In this document: positions 38,865 to 48,660 of the stretch, piece after piece | Position numbering within the stretch: position 1 is the stretch's first letter | How the letters are laid out: the number at the start of each line of letters is the position of its first letter | Made by a program: the position numbers and the translations under genes | The notes under the pieces: model-generated | Database searches by the model: none | Told to the model about the DNA's origin: nothing | Seen by the model: only the letters and a program-made list of their open reading frames with translations | Source of the DNA: an uncultured Roseovarius sp. | GTDB taxonomy: Bacteria > Pseudomonadota > Alphaproteobacteria > Rhodobacterales > Rhodobacteraceae | Assembly: GCA_947503145.1 (NCBI GenBank) | Contig: CANNCP010000002.1 | Span: forward strand, 340,367-404,366 | Length of the DNA: 64,000 nucleotides | Direction: 5' to 3'

Positions 38865-38907
38865 CGATCTCAGCTACGCTGAACACGTTTGGACATCACT
38901 GCCAAAG

Positions 38908-38931
38908 GGGCCGCACCTGCGCGGGCGGCCC
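38908..38931 (+). terminator. Hairpin after coxG
   Basis: GGGCCGC / GCGGCCC with a 10-nt loop lies 44 nt after coxG, before the convergent truA. There is no T-run, so its role as terminator is tentative. The rest of the ~250-bp gap 38865-39115 holds nothing else that I recognise. Confidence 0.4.
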
Positions 38932-39115
38932 AACCCTTCATGCTGAAACATCCTCCACATTGCGCAGCGACAAATCTCCCCGCACAGAAACTACAAGCAG
39001 CCGCGTGAATTCTACCGCTGAACCCCATTTAAAATGAGGGATTACCGGACCACCTCTAACTACGAGGTCACTGACCAAGGGCTAGTGCCGCCGCACGCCG
39101 CACGCAAAGGTAAAA

Positions 39116-39886
39116 TCAGGTCGCGAACGGGTCCACGGGGTAGCGTACACCATGCAGATAGAGCCCGGCGGGCGGGCAGACCGGGCCGCAGGCGGCGCGG
39201 TTCCTTGCCTCCAGCGCGCCACGCACGTCGTCCGGGGCCCAGGCCCCTTTCCCGACCCGTTCCAGCGTGCCGACGATGCTGCGCACCTGATTGTGCAGAA
39301 ATGACCGTGCGCGCAGGCGTAACACGATTTCGGGGCCGCCATCCGTCTGCACCTCGCTGATTTCAACCGTATCCAGTGTCTTGATCGGGCTGGCTGCCTG
39401 ACAGATCGACGACCGGAACGTGGTAAAATCGTGATGCCCCACCAGATGCGCCGCGCCTTCGCGCATGGCCCCAAGATCAAGCTTATGTGGAACCTGCCAA
39501 ACCAGCCCGGCCTGATGGGTCGCAGGCGCACGACGCATCAGCAAACGAAAAAGATAGCGCCGCTCGAGCGCTGAAAACCGTGCGTGCCAGTCTTCCTCTA
39601 CCTGCACACAATCGACGATGGCCACCGGTGCGGGCTTCAGGTGGTGGTTCAGCGCCTCCATCAGGCGAAAGGGCGCCCAGTCCTTTGCCAGATCGCAATG
39701 CGCAACCTGACCCAGCGCATGCACGCCTGCATCCGTACGCCCTGCCGCCGCGATGTTATGCGGTCCCGGCTCCAGCCGCGCCAGCGCCGCCTCGATCGCG
39801 CCCTGCACCGACGGCTGGTCGCGCTGACGCTGCCACCCGGCAAAGGGCGCTCCATGATACTCGACCTTGAGGGCAAACCGGGGCAT
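39116..39886 (-). CDS. truA: tRNA pseudouridine(38-40) synthase TruA
   Basis: Isomerises uridines 38-40 of the tRNA anticodon stem to pseudouridine. 256 residues with the catalytic-Asp motif [15 protein letters not shown] (about 47-61), [10 protein letters not shown] near the start and [13 protein letters not shown] near 200. Single gene, convergent with the cox operon. It marks the return to core chromosomal genes. Confidence 0.96.
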   Translation of the reverse strand: MPRFALKVEYHGAPFAGWQRQRDQPSVQGAIEAALARLEPGPHNIAAAGRTDAGVHALGQVAHCDLAKDWAPFRLMEALNHHLKPAPVAIVDCVQVEEDWHARFSALERRYLFRLLMRRAPATHQAGLVWQVPHKLDLGAMREGAAHLVGHHDFTTFRSSICQAASPIKTLDTVEISEVQTDGGPEIVLRLRARSFLHNQVRSIVGTLERVGKGAWAPDDVRGALEARNRAACGPVCPPAGLYLHGVRYPVDPFAT

Positions 39887-39932
39887 GCCCCGCGCTTAAC
39901 CCAAAACCGCGCTGCGGAAAAGACGCCCTGAC

Positions 39933-39967
39933 CCCTTCTTCTTGCCGAAAATATCCTCGCCGAAGGC
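39933..39967 (+). repeat. Dispersed short repeat, copy
   Basis: Consists of CCCTTCTTCTTGC, a short spacer, and AATATCCTCGCCGAAGGC. The same two blocks occur at 46631-46662, and the second block in reverse at 14756-14774. All copies are intergenic. Confidence 0.5.
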
Positions 39968-40082
39968 ATCCGCCGCAGCGGCATAAGCAGAGGCCGACGA
40001 ATACCGCGCGCCTCTTGCCTCTAGCAACCGCACCCGCCCGCCATTATCTAGGACTGGGCAGAGACGTAAAAGGGGCATATCG

Positions 40083-41498
40083 TTGGTGATCGGGACAATA
40101 GCGGACGGCCTGACGCGTGGGTTTGACGCGATCGGCGACACCCTCTCAGAGACATTTTTCGAGCCGGTGATCCGTATTGGCGTCACCGGCCTTGCGCGAT
40201 CGGGCAAGACCGTATTCATCACCTCGCTTGTCGCCAACCTGATGGACCGGGGCCGCATGCCCGGCCTCGTCGCCGCCGCCGAAGGCCGAATCGAGGCCGC
40301 ATTCCTGCAACCCCAGCCCGATAATACCGTACCGCGTTTCGACTTCGAGGAACATCTTGCCGCCCTCACCGCCCGCCAACCACACTGGCCCGACAGCACC
40401 CGCGCGATTTCCGAGTTGCGCCTATCGCTGCGCGTCCGGCCTGCCGGGATGCTGGCCGGGCTGACCGGGCCACGCACCATCCATCTCGATATCGTAGACT
40501 ACCCTGGCGAGTGGCTGCTCGATCTGGCCTTGATGGACAAATCCTACACCGAATGGTCTGCACAGACGCTAGGCGCGATGCAAAAGCGCCCCGAGGCGGC
40601 GGGATCACTCGCCCTGATTGGCGGGACCGATCCGGCGCGCGACTGGGATGATCCGCAAATCAAGGCGCTCGCCGTCGCCTTTACCGGCTACCTGACCGCC
40701 GCGCGCGATGCGGGCTATACCGGCATTGCGCCGGGCCGCTTTCTACTGCCGGGCGATATGGAAGGCTCACCCGCGCTGACCTTTGCGCCCATACCCGCAG
40801 CCGACCGCCCCGGTCGCCGCAGCCTCTGGCACGAGATGGAGCGCCGGTACAACGCCTATCGGCGTGAGGTGGTCACACCGTTCTTTCGCGATCATTTCGC
40901 CCGGATCGACCGGCAGATCGTGCTGGTGGATGCGCTGGGTGCAATCCATTCCGGCCCCCGCGCCGTGGCCGACCTGCAAGAGACAATGACCGAAATCCTG
41001 TCGGCCTTTCGTCCTGGCCGGAATGCGTTTCTCACTCGCTTGCTGAGGGGGCGACGGGTCGAGAAGATCCTCTTTGCCGCGACAAAGGCCGATCACTTGC
41101 ACCACAGCCAGCATGCCCGCCTGACCGCGATCATGGAGGCGCTGACGCGCAGCGCGCGGGACCGCGCACGGTTCGAGGGGGCCGAAACCCAGGCGCTTGC
41201 CATCGCCGCATTGCGCGCCACGGTCGAGGAGACGCGCGACCATGACGGCGAGGCGCTCGATTGTGTGCGCGGCACGCTGCTGGAGAGCGGTAAGGAAGCC
41301 GCGTTCTATCCCGGCGCATTGCCGGAAAACCCCTCGGCGCTGATCAGTGCAGCGCAAAAGGGCGAAGCGGCGTGGCTCGATCAAGATTACCAAATCATGA
41401 AATTCGCGCCCGCGCCGCTGACCCTGCGGGCGGGCGACGGACCGCCGCATATCCGGCTCGACCGCGCCGCGCAATTCCTGATCGGTGACAAGCTGTGA
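40083..41498 (+). CDS. ycjX: YcjX-family P-loop GTPase-like protein
   Basis: A 471-residue protein of the YcjX family (formerly DUF463), a stress-associated nucleotide-binding protein of unknown mechanism. Walker A is G-L-A-R-S-G-K-T-V-F (about 35-44); further blocks are H-L-D-I-V-D-Y-P-G-E-W-L-L-D-L near 140 and F-A-A-T-K-A-D-H-L near 335. No ATG is available: TTG 40083 and GTG 40086 both lie at workable distance from AGGGGC at 40071. It overlaps the GNAT gene by 4 bp; the YcjF-like gene follows, the usual partner. Confidence 0.88.
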   Translation: MVIGTIADGLTRGFDAIGDTLSETFFEPVIRIGVTGLARSGKTVFITSLVANLMDRGRMPGLVAAAEGRIEAAFLQPQPDNTVPRFDFEEHLAALTARQPHWPDSTRAISELRLSLRVRPAGMLAGLTGPRTIHLDIVDYPGEWLLDLALMDKSYTEWSAQTLGAMQKRPEAAGSLALIGGTDPARDWDDPQIKALAVAFTGYLTAARDAGYTGIAPGRFLLPGDMEGSPALTFAPIPAADRPGRRSLWHEMERRYNAYRREVVTPFFRDHFARIDRQIVLVDALGAIHSGPRAVADLQETMTEILSAFRPGRNAFLTRLLRGRRVEKILFAATKADHLHHSQHARLTAIMEALTRSARDRARFEGAETQALAIAALRATVEETRDHDGEALDCVRGTLLESGKEAAFYPGALPENPSALISAAQKGEAAWLDQDYQIMKFAPAPLTLRAGDGPPHIRLDRAAQFLIGDKL

Positions 41499-41977
41499 AG
41501 CTGGCGCATCGCCCCGAACCACGCCGCGCCCGGCTGCACCATGTGCCGCAGATGACTGCGATCCTATGGGCATTTGCACGCAGCACCCCGTGGCTGCCAC
41601 GGGTACGGGCCCGGCGCACCGATCTGCGGTTGATGGCACAATTCACGTGGCGAGGATGGGTGCGCATTATACCGGGCCGATACGGGCCGACGGCCTTTAT
41701 CACCCGTGAGGGCGAACGCATTCTCGCGCTTTATGTGCATCCGCGCACCCGTCGCAGAGGGCTGGGCAGTGTCCTGCTGCAGGATGCCAAATTCCACTCG
41801 CCCCGGTTGGAACTGTGGGTGGTCGAGGCCAATCACCCGGCGCGTGCCTTCTACACGGCACATGGCTTTGTCGAGGTCGCGCGCGCGCAAGGCGGCGGCA
41901 ATGACGAGAACCTGCTGGATATCCTGATGGTCTGGCCCCCCGATCCCGATCCCGGCCAAAGGAGTGCCGACGCATGA
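41495..41977 (+). CDS. GNAT-family N-acetyltransferase
   Basis: A 160-residue acetyltransferase. The acetyl-CoA motif A is L-Y-V-H-P-R-T-R-R-R-G-L-G-S-V-L-L (about 83-99), followed by E-A-N-H-P-A-R-A-F-Y-T-A-H-G-F near 120-134. It overlaps both neighbours by 4 bp within a three-gene ycjX-GNAT-ycjF unit. The substrate is unknown. Confidence 0.85.
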   Translation: MKLAHRPEPRRARLHHVPQMTAILWAFARSTPWLPRVRARRTDLRLMAQFTWRGWVRIIPGRYGPTAFITREGERILALYVHPRTRRRGLGSVLLQDAKFHSPRLELWVVEANHPARAFYTAHGFVEVARAQGGGNDENLLDILMVWPPDPDPGQRSADA

Positions 41978-42993
41978 GCAAAGGCCCCGTTCTGTTCGAC
42001 ATCCAGGCCGATGAGGCCCAAAAGCCCCCTGTCAGCCCTGCCGAAGCCCCGCCTGTCCCCGAGGCCGATCTGTCTGGCGCCGATGCCCCGGAAGGGCGCG
42101 CGATGCAGACCATCGCGGCGCTGGCCGCCGGCAGACCGTCGCGGCTATCGCGGTTGTTCTGGTCACTCCCGCTGACGCTGCTGGGTGTGGTCGTATCCGT
42201 CGCCGCATGGGATTTCGTCACCAACCTGATCGCACGCATGCCGCTACTGGGCTATGCAGTCACGGTTCTGGTTGTGGTCTTTGTGCTGGTCCTGCTCGCT
42301 ATCGCGCTGCGCGAAATGACTGCTTTTTCGCGGCTACGCCGGATTGACGCGCTGCACCGCGCCGCTGACACCGCGCTGGCCGATGACGATCTCGCGGGCG
42401 CGCGCAAGGTGGTTCAGGGGCTGACCCAGCTTTACGCAGCACGCGAAGACACCGCCTGGGGCCGTGAACGGCTGCAAGAGCGGCAGGCCGATCAGTTCGA
42501 TGCCGCCACATTGCTGGGGCTGGCCGAGGCAGAGTTGTTGGCACCGCTCGATGCCGCCGCAAAGAAAGAGGTCGAGGCCGCCGCCCGTCAGGTCGCCACC
42601 GTGACCGCCATCGTACCGCTGGCTCTGGCCGATGTGTTCGTCGCTCTCACCTCCAACCTGCGCATGATCCGGCGAGTGGCCGAGATCTATGGCGGGCGTT
42701 CCGGCACGCTGGGCGGCTGGCGGCTGGCGCGTGTGGTCCTGACGCATCTGGTGGCCACGGGCGCAATTGCGGTGGGCGACGATCTGATCGGCTCCGTCGC
42801 GGGTGGTACCCTGCTGTCCAAACTCTCGCGCCGCTTCGGCGAGGGGATCGTGAACGGCGCACTGACGGCGCGGGTGGGTGTCTCTGCGATGGAGGTTTGC
42901 CGCCCACTGCCCTTCTCGCAAGGCAAGCGGCCATCGGTCTCGCGGCTCGTCAGTCGCGCATTGGCGGGGTTCTTTCCCCGCTCTGGCGGCTAG
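41974..42993 (+). CDS. YcjF-like / TIGR01620 membrane protein (DUF697)
   Basis: A 339-residue inner-membrane protein. After a Pro/Ala-rich acidic N-terminus (residues 1-45) come two transmembrane spans (about 60-78 and 88-108: L-T-L-L-G-V-V-V-S-V-A-A-W, then A-V-T-V-L-V-V-V-F-V-L-V-L-L). A helical C-terminal domain with D-V-F-V-A-L-T-S-N-L-R-M-I-R-R-V-A-E-I-Y-G-G-R follows. This pattern marks the YcjF/DUF697 family that accompanies YcjX. Confidence 0.85.
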   Translation: MSKGPVLFDIQADEAQKPPVSPAEAPPVPEADLSGADAPEGRAMQTIAALAAGRPSRLSRLFWSLPLTLLGVVVSVAAWDFVTNLIARMPLLGYAVTVLVVVFVLVLLAIALREMTAFSRLRRIDALHRAADTALADDDLAGARKVVQGLTQLYAAREDTAWGRERLQERQADQFDAATLLGLAEAELLAPLDAAAKKEVEAAARQVATVTAIVPLALADVFVALTSNLRMIRRVAEIYGGRSGTLGGWRLARVVLTHLVATGAIAVGDDLIGSVAGGTLLSKLSRRFGEGIVNGALTARVGVSAMEVCRPLPFSQGKRPSVSRLVSRALAGFFPRSGG

Positions 42994-43400
42994 CGGAAAA
43001 CCGGCACCTCGTCGGCCGGTCTGCGGATCTCCAGTCCGTACAGGAACCCCCTGCTGATCCGGTGCGCCAGCGCTGACCAGGCGCGCGCCGTAGACTCCGG
43101 CAGGCATTCGGCCAGAACCGTGTCAAAGAGACCCAGCCAGACGGGAAAATGCACATCCTGCACATCGGTCGCGGCCATGTGCACTTGCATCGGATTGCCC
43201 GAATAGCTGCGCGTGCGCAAGATTGCGTTCGACCAGAACCCGACAATCTTGGCCTCATGTGCGGGCCAGCCGTCGGCGGCGATATGGGCGGCAAAGACCG
43301 GTCCCAGCTCTGGGTCCTTGCGCACCCGCGCATAGAACGCCGTGACCACCTGAGTGATCTCGTCTTCGGTGATGTCGAACTGTTTCAGCGGATTGGCCAT
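42990..43400 (-). CDS. Group III truncated haemoglobin
   Basis: A 136-residue haem protein of the 2/2 globin fold, group III; likely handles O2, NO or peroxide under low oxygen. Visible marks are F-Y-A-R-V-R-K-D-P-E-L-G-P-V-F near 30, F-W-S-N-A-I-L-R-T-R-S-Y-S-G-N-P near 65 and H-F-P-V-W-L-G-L-F near 90 with the probable proximal histidine just before it. ATG 43400 has a strong AGGAGGG site; the in-frame start further upstream (43439) does not. It converges with the DUF697 gene (4-bp overlap). Confidence 0.88.
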   Translation of the reverse strand: MANPLKQFDITEDEITQVVTAFYARVRKDPELGPVFAAHIAADGWPAHEAKIVGFWSNAILRTRSYSGNPMQVHMAATDVQDVHFPVWLGLFDTVLAECLPESTARAWSALAHRISRGFLYGLEIRRPADEVPVFR

Positions 43401-43430
43401 GCCAGCCCTCCTGCACGCGGAGCGGATTCG

Positions 43431-43445
43431 GTCCGACATTCGGAC
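43431..43445. promoter_or_regulatory. Palindrome upstream of the truncated haemoglobin
   Basis: GTCCGA-CAT-TCGGAC: perfect 6-bp arms, 30 nt upstream of the globin ATG and 225 nt upstream of ileS. It has the size of an operator for a dimeric regulator; an NO- or redox-responsive repressor would fit the gene, but the regulator is not identified. Confidence 0.4.
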
Positions 43446-43669
43446 AATTGTGCGAAAGATGCCAGCGGGCAGATGGACGCAGAGCCGCGCGGCTCTGGAC
43501 GCCGCTAAACCTGCACCCTATAAGGCCACGCATGAGATACGCCGAGGCGATCATCATCCGAATTACATGCCCGGCGCTCTGACAACATGAGCCGCCGGGA
43601 CAAGGCGTTTGACGATTCGCGCCGCCCCCCACCATTCTGACATGACCCGAATGACAAAGGACGCCCCCG

Positions 43670-46597
43670 ATGTGCGCCGACACGACCGAAACACCCGAGT
43701 ATAAATCCACCCTGAACCTGCCCCGCACCGATTTCCCGATGCGTGCGGGTCTGCCTAAACGCGAACCCGAATGGCTGGAGCGTTGGGAGCAGATCGGCAT
43801 CTACGACCGGCTGCGCGAAAAGGCGGCCGAGACCCCCGGCACCCGCACGCCGTTCACCCTGCATGACGGCCCTCCCTATGCCAACGGCCACCTGCATATC
43901 GGTCACGCGCTGAACAAGATCCTCAAGGACATGGTGGTCCGCTCCCAGCAGATGATGGGGCGCGATGCGCGCTATATCCCCGGCTGGGATTGCCACGGTC
44001 TGCCCATCGAGTGGAAGATCGAAGAAGAGTATCGCGCCAAGGGCAAGAATAAGGACGAGGTCGACATCGTCGATTTCCGCCAGGAATGCCGCAAGTTCGC
44101 CGATGGCTGGATCGACATCCAGCGCGACGAATTCAAGCGCCTGGGCGTGACCGGTGCCTGGGACCGCCCCTACCTCACGATGGATTTCCGCGCCGAGCGG
44201 GTCATCGCGGAAGAGTTTCAGAAATTCCTGATGAACGGCACGCTTTACCAAGGCTCAAAGCCCGTCATGTGGTCGCCCGTCGAGAAAACCGCGCTGGCCG
44301 AGGCCGAGGTCGAGTATCACGACAAAGACAGCTTTGCGATCTGGGTGAAGTTCGAGGTTGTGAGCGACACCGAACTAGAGGGCGCAAATGTCGTCATCTG
44401 GACCACGACACCGTGGACGATTCCCTCCAACAAGGCCGTCGTTTATGGTGCAGACTACGACTACAGCCTCTACGAAGTAACGGAAACGCCGGATGAATGC
44501 TGGGCCGCGCCCGGTGACCGCTTCCTGCTGGCCGACAAGCTGGCGGACGAGGTGTTCAAACGCGCGCGCCTAGAAGACGGCATGTGGAAACGCGTGCGCG
44601 CTGTTTCGGCTGACGAGCTATCGACGCTTTCACTGAGACACCCGCTTTTCGGCGCTGAAGGCTCCAATGGCGAATGGGATACCCCCCGCGATTTCCGCGC
44701 CGCCGATTTTGTCACCGACGAGGAAGGCACCGGCTTCGTACACTGCGCCCCGTCACACGGGATGGAGGAATACGAGCTTTACCGCGATCTCGGGATGCTC
44801 GGCGAGGTCATCACCTATAACGTCATGGATGATGGCACTTTCCGCGAGAGCCTGCCGTTTTTTGGCGGCAAGGCCATCCTGAACGCCAAGGGCAAAGAGG
44901 GCGACGCGAACAAGGCCGTGATCGACAAGCTGGTCGAGGTGGGGGGCCTGCTGGCGCGTGGCAAGATCAAGCACAGCTACCCCCATAGCTGGCGCTCCAA
45001 GGCGCCGATCATCTACCGCAACACGCCGCAATGGTTCGCCGCCATCGACCGCCCCGTCGGCGATGGACGCGACACATACGGCAAAACCATCCGCCAGCGC
45101 GCACTAACCTCGATCGACGAGTTGGTGCAGTGGACACCGAAAAAAGGCCGCAACCGGCTCTATTCCATGATCGAAGCACGCCCCGACTGGGTGCTGTCGC
45201 GGCAGCGCGCATGGGGTGTGCCGCTGACCTGCTTCACGCGCAAAGGCACATTGCCCACGGATGATGATTTCCTGCTGCGCAACGAAGAGGTCAACGCTCG
45301 TATCCTAGAGGCGTTCGAGGCCGAAGGCGCAGATGCCTGGTACAAGGTCGGCGCCAAGGAACGCTTCCTGAGCGGTATCGTGAAACCCGACGAATGGGAG
45401 CAGGTGACCGACATCCTGGATGTATGGTTCGATAGCGGGTCCACCCACGCCTTTGTCCTGCGCGACCGCGAGGACGGCTCGGATGACGGGCTGGCCGATC
45501 TCTACCTTGAGGGCACCGACCAGCACCGCGGTTGGTTCCACTCTTCGATGCTGCAGGCCTGCGGCACGATTGGCCGCGCGCCCTATCGCGGCGTGCTGAC
45601 CCACGGCTTTACCCTCGACGCGAAGGGCAACAAGATGTCCAAGTCGGTGGGGAACACTGTGTCCCCCGAGGATGTGACCAAACAATACGGCGCCGATATC
45701 CTGCGCCTCTGGGTGGCACAATCGGACTACACTGCCGACCTGCGCATCGGTCCTGAAATCCTCAAAGGGGTTTCCGACAGCTACCGCCGCCTGCGCAACA
45801 CCATGCGCTATCTGCTGGGCGCATTGGCGCATTTCGAAGAAAGCGACCGCGTCGACGCCTCCGAAATGCCCGAACTGGAACGCTGGGTACTGCATCGGAT
45901 GGCAGAGCTCGATACCCGCGTGCGCGAGGGCTATGCCGCCTATGATTTCCAGGGCGTGTTTCAGTCCCTCTTCAATTTCTGCACGCTCGACCTCAGCGCT
46001 TTCTACTTCGATATCCGCAAGGACGTGCTTTATTGCGATGGCGACAGTGCCCGGCGGCGTGCGGCGCACACCGTGCTCGACCTGCTCTTTCACCGGCTGA
46101 CCACATGGCTCGCGCCGGTGCTGGTCTTCACGATGGAAGAGGTCTGGCTGGAGCGGTTCCCCGACGAGGGCAGTTCCCTGCACCTTCAGGACATCCCGGA
46201 AACCCCGCAGACCTGGCGCGACGACGCGCTTGCCGCCAAATGGGCAAAGGTGCGCAAGGCGCGTCGGGTGGTCACCGCCGCGCTGGAAATCCAGCGTACC
46301 GACAAGGTCATCGGCTCATCCCTCGAGGCGGCGCCGACGGTCTACATCGCAGAGCCTGACACGCTTGCCGCACTGCAATCGGTACCGTTCGAGGATATCT
46401 GCATCACCTCGGATATCTCGCTGGCCGATGCCGATGCGCCCGGTGATGCGTTCACACTGCCCGAAACCGGCGGCATCGCAGTGACATTCGCCAAGGCACA
46501 AGGCGACAAGTGTCAGCGGTGCTGGAAATTCCTGCCCGATGTCGGCACCCACGACCATCCCGGTACATGCGCACGCTGCGATGCTGCGTTGACCTGA
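43670..46597 (+). CDS. ileS: Isoleucine--tRNA ligase
   Basis: Charges tRNA-Ile. 975 residues. The HIGH motif is P-P-Y-A-N-G-H-L-H-I-G-H-A (about 65-77), the KMSKS motif G-N-K-M-S-K-S-V-G-N (about 655), the editing domain carries W-T-T-T-P-W-T-I-P-S-N, and the C-terminus ends with a zinc finger C-Q-R-C-W-K ... C-A-R-C-D. A strong terminator follows directly. The 5' spacer (43446-43669) shows no obvious leader structure. Confidence 0.98.
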   Translation: MCADTTETPEYKSTLNLPRTDFPMRAGLPKREPEWLERWEQIGIYDRLREKAAETPGTRTPFTLHDGPPYANGHLHIGHALNKILKDMVVRSQQMMGRDARYIPGWDCHGLPIEWKIEEEYRAKGKNKDEVDIVDFRQECRKFADGWIDIQRDEFKRLGVTGAWDRPYLTMDFRAERVIAEEFQKFLMNGTLYQGSKPVMWSPVEKTALAEAEVEYHDKDSFAIWVKFEVVSDTELEGANVVIWTTTPWTIPSNKAVVYGADYDYSLYEVTETPDECWAAPGDRFLLADKLADEVFKRARLEDGMWKRVRAVSADELSTLSLRHPLFGAEGSNGEWDTPRDFRAADFVTDEEGTGFVHCAPSHGMEEYELYRDLGMLGEVITYNVMDDGTFRESLPFFGGKAILNAKGKEGDANKAVIDKLVEVGGLLARGKIKHSYPHSWRSKAPIIYRNTPQWFAAIDRPVGDGRDTYGKTIRQRALTSIDELVQWTPKKGRNRLYSMIEARPDWVLSRQRAWGVPLTCFTRKGTLPTDDDFLLRNEEVNARILEAFEAEGADAWYKVGAKERFLSGIVKPDEWEQVTDILDVWFDSGSTHAFVLRDREDGSDDGLADLYLEGTDQHRGWFHSSMLQACGTIGRAPYRGVLTHGFTLDAKGNKMSKSVGNTVSPEDVTKQYGADILRLWVAQSDYTADLRIGPEILKGVSDSYRRLRNTMRYLLGALAHFEESDRVDASEMPELERWVLHRMAELDTRVREGYAAYDFQGVFQSLFNFCTLDLSAFYFDIRKDVLYCDGDSARRRAAHTVLDLLFHRLTTWLAPVLVFTMEEVWLERFPDEGSSLHLQDIPETPQTWRDDALAAKWAKVRKARRVVTAALEIQRTDKVIGSSLEAAPTVYIAEPDTLAALQSVPFEDICITSDISLADADAPGDAFTLPETGGIAVTFAKAQGDKCQRCWKFLPDVGTHDHPGTCARCDAALT

Positions 46598-46605
46598 CAC
46601 TCAAC

Positions 46606-46639
46606 GGGGCGGCCTGCTGCGCCGCCCCGCTTCTTCTTG
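46606..46639 (+). terminator. Intrinsic terminator of ileS
   Basis: GGGGCGGC (46606-46613), loop CTGCTGC, GCCGCCCC (46621-46628), then GCTTCTTCTT. The stem is perfect and starts 8 nt after the stop. Confidence 0.8.
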
Positions 46640-46662
46640 CGACAAATATCCTCGCCGAAGGC
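46631..46662 (+). repeat. Dispersed short repeat, copy
   Basis: TTCTTCTTGC, a short spacer, then AATATCCTCGCCGAAGGC, as at 39933-39967. It abuts the ileS terminator, so the first block doubles as its U-rich tail. Confidence 0.5.
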
Positions 46663-46813
46663 TGACTTCGCGAAGACGCCCCGAAGGGCGGAGGAGCAGC
46701 TCGCAAAAAGAGACCGTTAGATGAAAAACCGCCAAATCTAGCCCGCCACGTCACTGGGCGGCGTAGAGCGCCTGACACACACATCAAGGTCCCTCGGGGG
46801 CACCGCCGTGCGA

Positions 46814-47851
46814 TCAGACCTTCGCGCCCACCATCCCGACAATCTCATAAGTCTTCTGCAAGATCGGCGCAGCGATCTCGCGCGCCTTGTCAGCGCCCGT
46901 ACCAAGGATCCGGTCAATCTCTGACGGGTCTTTCATCAGTCGCGCCATCTCTGCGGAAATCGGCGCCAGTTTCGCAACGGCCAGATCGGCCAGTGCCGGT
47001 TTGAATTCGGAAAATGCCTTACCGCCCATATCCGCGATGACTGCTGCGGCGCTCATGTCGGCCAGACCTGCGTAGATGTTCACCAGATTGCGCGCCTCGG
47101 GCCGGTCTGCCAGCCCGTCCAGATCGGACGGCAGCGGCTCGGGGTCGGTCTTGGCCTTGCGGATCTTCTTGGCAATCGTATCCGCGTCGTCGGTCATGTT
47201 GATCCGGCTCATGTCCGAGACATCGGATTTCGACATCTTCTTGGACCCGTCGCGCAGGCTCATCACCCGCGTGGCCGCACCTTCAATCACTGGTTCGGCA
47301 ATCGGAAAGAATTCGACGCCGTAATCATGATTGAACTTGGCCGCCACGTCGCGCGTCAGTTCCAGATGCTGTTTCTGGTCCTCACCCACCGGCACATGGG
47401 TCGCATGATACACCAAAATATCGGCCGCCATCAGCGCCGGATAGGCGAACAGGCCCAGCGAGGCGTTTTCGGCGTTCTTGCCGGCCTTGTCCTTCCACTG
47501 GGTCATGCGGCCCATCCAGCCCATCCGGGCGACACAGTTGAAAATCCATGCCAGCTGCGCGTGTTCGGCGACCTGGCTCTGATTGAACAGGATGGATTTG
47601 TCCGGATCGAGCCCGGCCGCGATAAATCCGGCGCACAGCTCGCGCGTAGCGTGCCGCAGGTCCGCCGGGTTTTGCCAGACCGTGATCGCATGCAAGTCCA
47701 CCATGCAATAAAGCGTCGGTGTCCCGCTCTGCTGCGTATCGACGAACCGCTTGAGCGCACCAAGGTAATTGCCAAGGTGCAGGTTGCCAGAGGGCTGGAT
47801 ACCCGAAAAGACGCGCGGGATATGGGACGCTGTATGGGTCGGGCCGGTCAT
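46814..47851 (-). CDS. trpS: Tryptophan--tRNA ligase
   Basis: Charges tRNA-Trp. The start at 47851 ([30 protein letters not shown] upstream) gives 345 residues; the longer open frame upstream has no family similarity and covers the 5' end of the rhomboid gene. The HIGH-like motif [11 protein letters not shown] is at about 20-30, M-V-D-L-H-A-I-T near 50 and K-K-M-S-K-S near 205. Its neighbours murJ and glnD are the usual company in this family of bacteria. Confidence 0.96.
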   Translation of the reverse strand: MTGPTHTASHIPRVFSGIQPSGNLHLGNYLGALKRFVDTQQSGTPTLYCMVDLHAITVWQNPADLRHATRELCAGFIAAGLDPDKSILFNQSQVAEHAQLAWIFNCVARMGWMGRMTQWKDKAGKNAENASLGLFAYPALMAADILVYHATHVPVGEDQKQHLELTRDVAAKFNHDYGVEFFPIAEPVIEGAATRVMSLRDGSKKMSKSDVSDMSRINMTDDADTIAKKIRKAKTDPEPLPSDLDGLADRPEARNLVNIYAGLADMSAAAVIADMGGKAFSEFKPALADLAVAKLAPISAEMARLMKDPSEIDRILGTGADKAREIAAPILQKTYEIVGMVGAKV

Positions 47852-47936
47852 GGCCACTCTCCTGTCTGGATTTCTGTGTCCGCCTCGCTTACCCATGCAC
47901 CAAAGCCCCGTCAAGCAAAGGCCCGAGCAGAACACC

Positions 47937-48623
47937 ATGAGCACACCAGAGACCGAAAGCCCCCTCAACCCGTTGCCGCCCGTGGTGATGGCGCTGTTTC
48001 TCGCGATCATCGGAATCGAGATCGCCTTTTCCCTGGGTGCACGGGGGATCATCGGCGGCCCCGGTGCCATCGGCTGGCGGCAGGCGGCGATCCAGGATTA
48101 CGCGTTCAATTCCCAGGTGATGCAATGGATGTGGACCAATGGCCTCTATCCGCCCGAACATCTGATGCGGTTCGTGACCTACCCGTTTGTGCATGGCAAT
48201 TTCACCCATGCGCTCTTTGCCGGGGCGCTGCTGCTGGCGATGGGGAAATTCGTCGGCGAGATCTTCAGCGGCTGGGCGGTTCTGGCCGTCTTCATGGCCT
48301 CTGCCGCACTGGGCGCAGGGATTTACGGTGCATTCGTGGTGGACCCGCCCTGGGTCTATGGCGCATTTCCGGGGGTTTACGGCCTGATTGGCGCGTTCAC
48401 CTACCTGCTCTGGCTACGACTGGGAGAGCTTGGGGCCAAGCAGGCGCGGGCCTTCGCGCTCATCGGCTTCCTGATGGGCGCACAGCTGCTCTTCAGCCTG
48501 GTCTTTGGCGCAAACATGCAGTGGCTGGCGGATGTGTCCGGATTCGGCGCGGGCTTTGTCCTGTCGTTCTTCGTCAGCCCCGGAGGCTGGCGCAAGATCC
48601 ATCAACGGCTGCGCGGGCGCTAA
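47937..48623 (+). CDS. Rhomboid-like membrane protein lacking catalytic residues
   Basis: A 228-residue polytopic membrane protein with rhomboid topology (six spans; spans recognisable by [16 protein letters not shown], then [14 protein letters not shown]). Active rhomboids have G-x-S-G at the position of G-A-F-P here, and a catalytic His at the position of the Asp in [12 protein letters not shown]; the oxyanion Asn of H-x3-N is Ala. So the serine, histidine and asparagine are absent and it is probably a non-proteolytic rhomboid-like protein. ATG 47937 was chosen although its ribosome site is weak. It is divergent from trpS. Confidence 0.75.
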   Translation: MSTPETESPLNPLPPVVMALFLAIIGIEIAFSLGARGIIGGPGAIGWRQAAIQDYAFNSQVMQWMWTNGLYPPEHLMRFVTYPFVHGNFTHALFAGALLLAMGKFVGEIFSGWAVLAVFMASAALGAGIYGAFVVDPPWVYGAFPGVYGLIGAFTYLLWLRLGELGAKQARAFALIGFLMGAQLLFSLVFGANMQWLADVSGFGAGFVLSFFVSPGGWRKIHQRLRGR

Positions 48624-48660
48624 GGCGAATACGGCCCGTCCGAGCCAAAAGAACCGTGTC

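Noticed and set aside
46814..48070. 418-residue version of trpS
   Set aside because: The extra 73 residues lack similarity to the family and run through the start of the divergent rhomboid gene; the ATG at 47851 has a good ribosome site.
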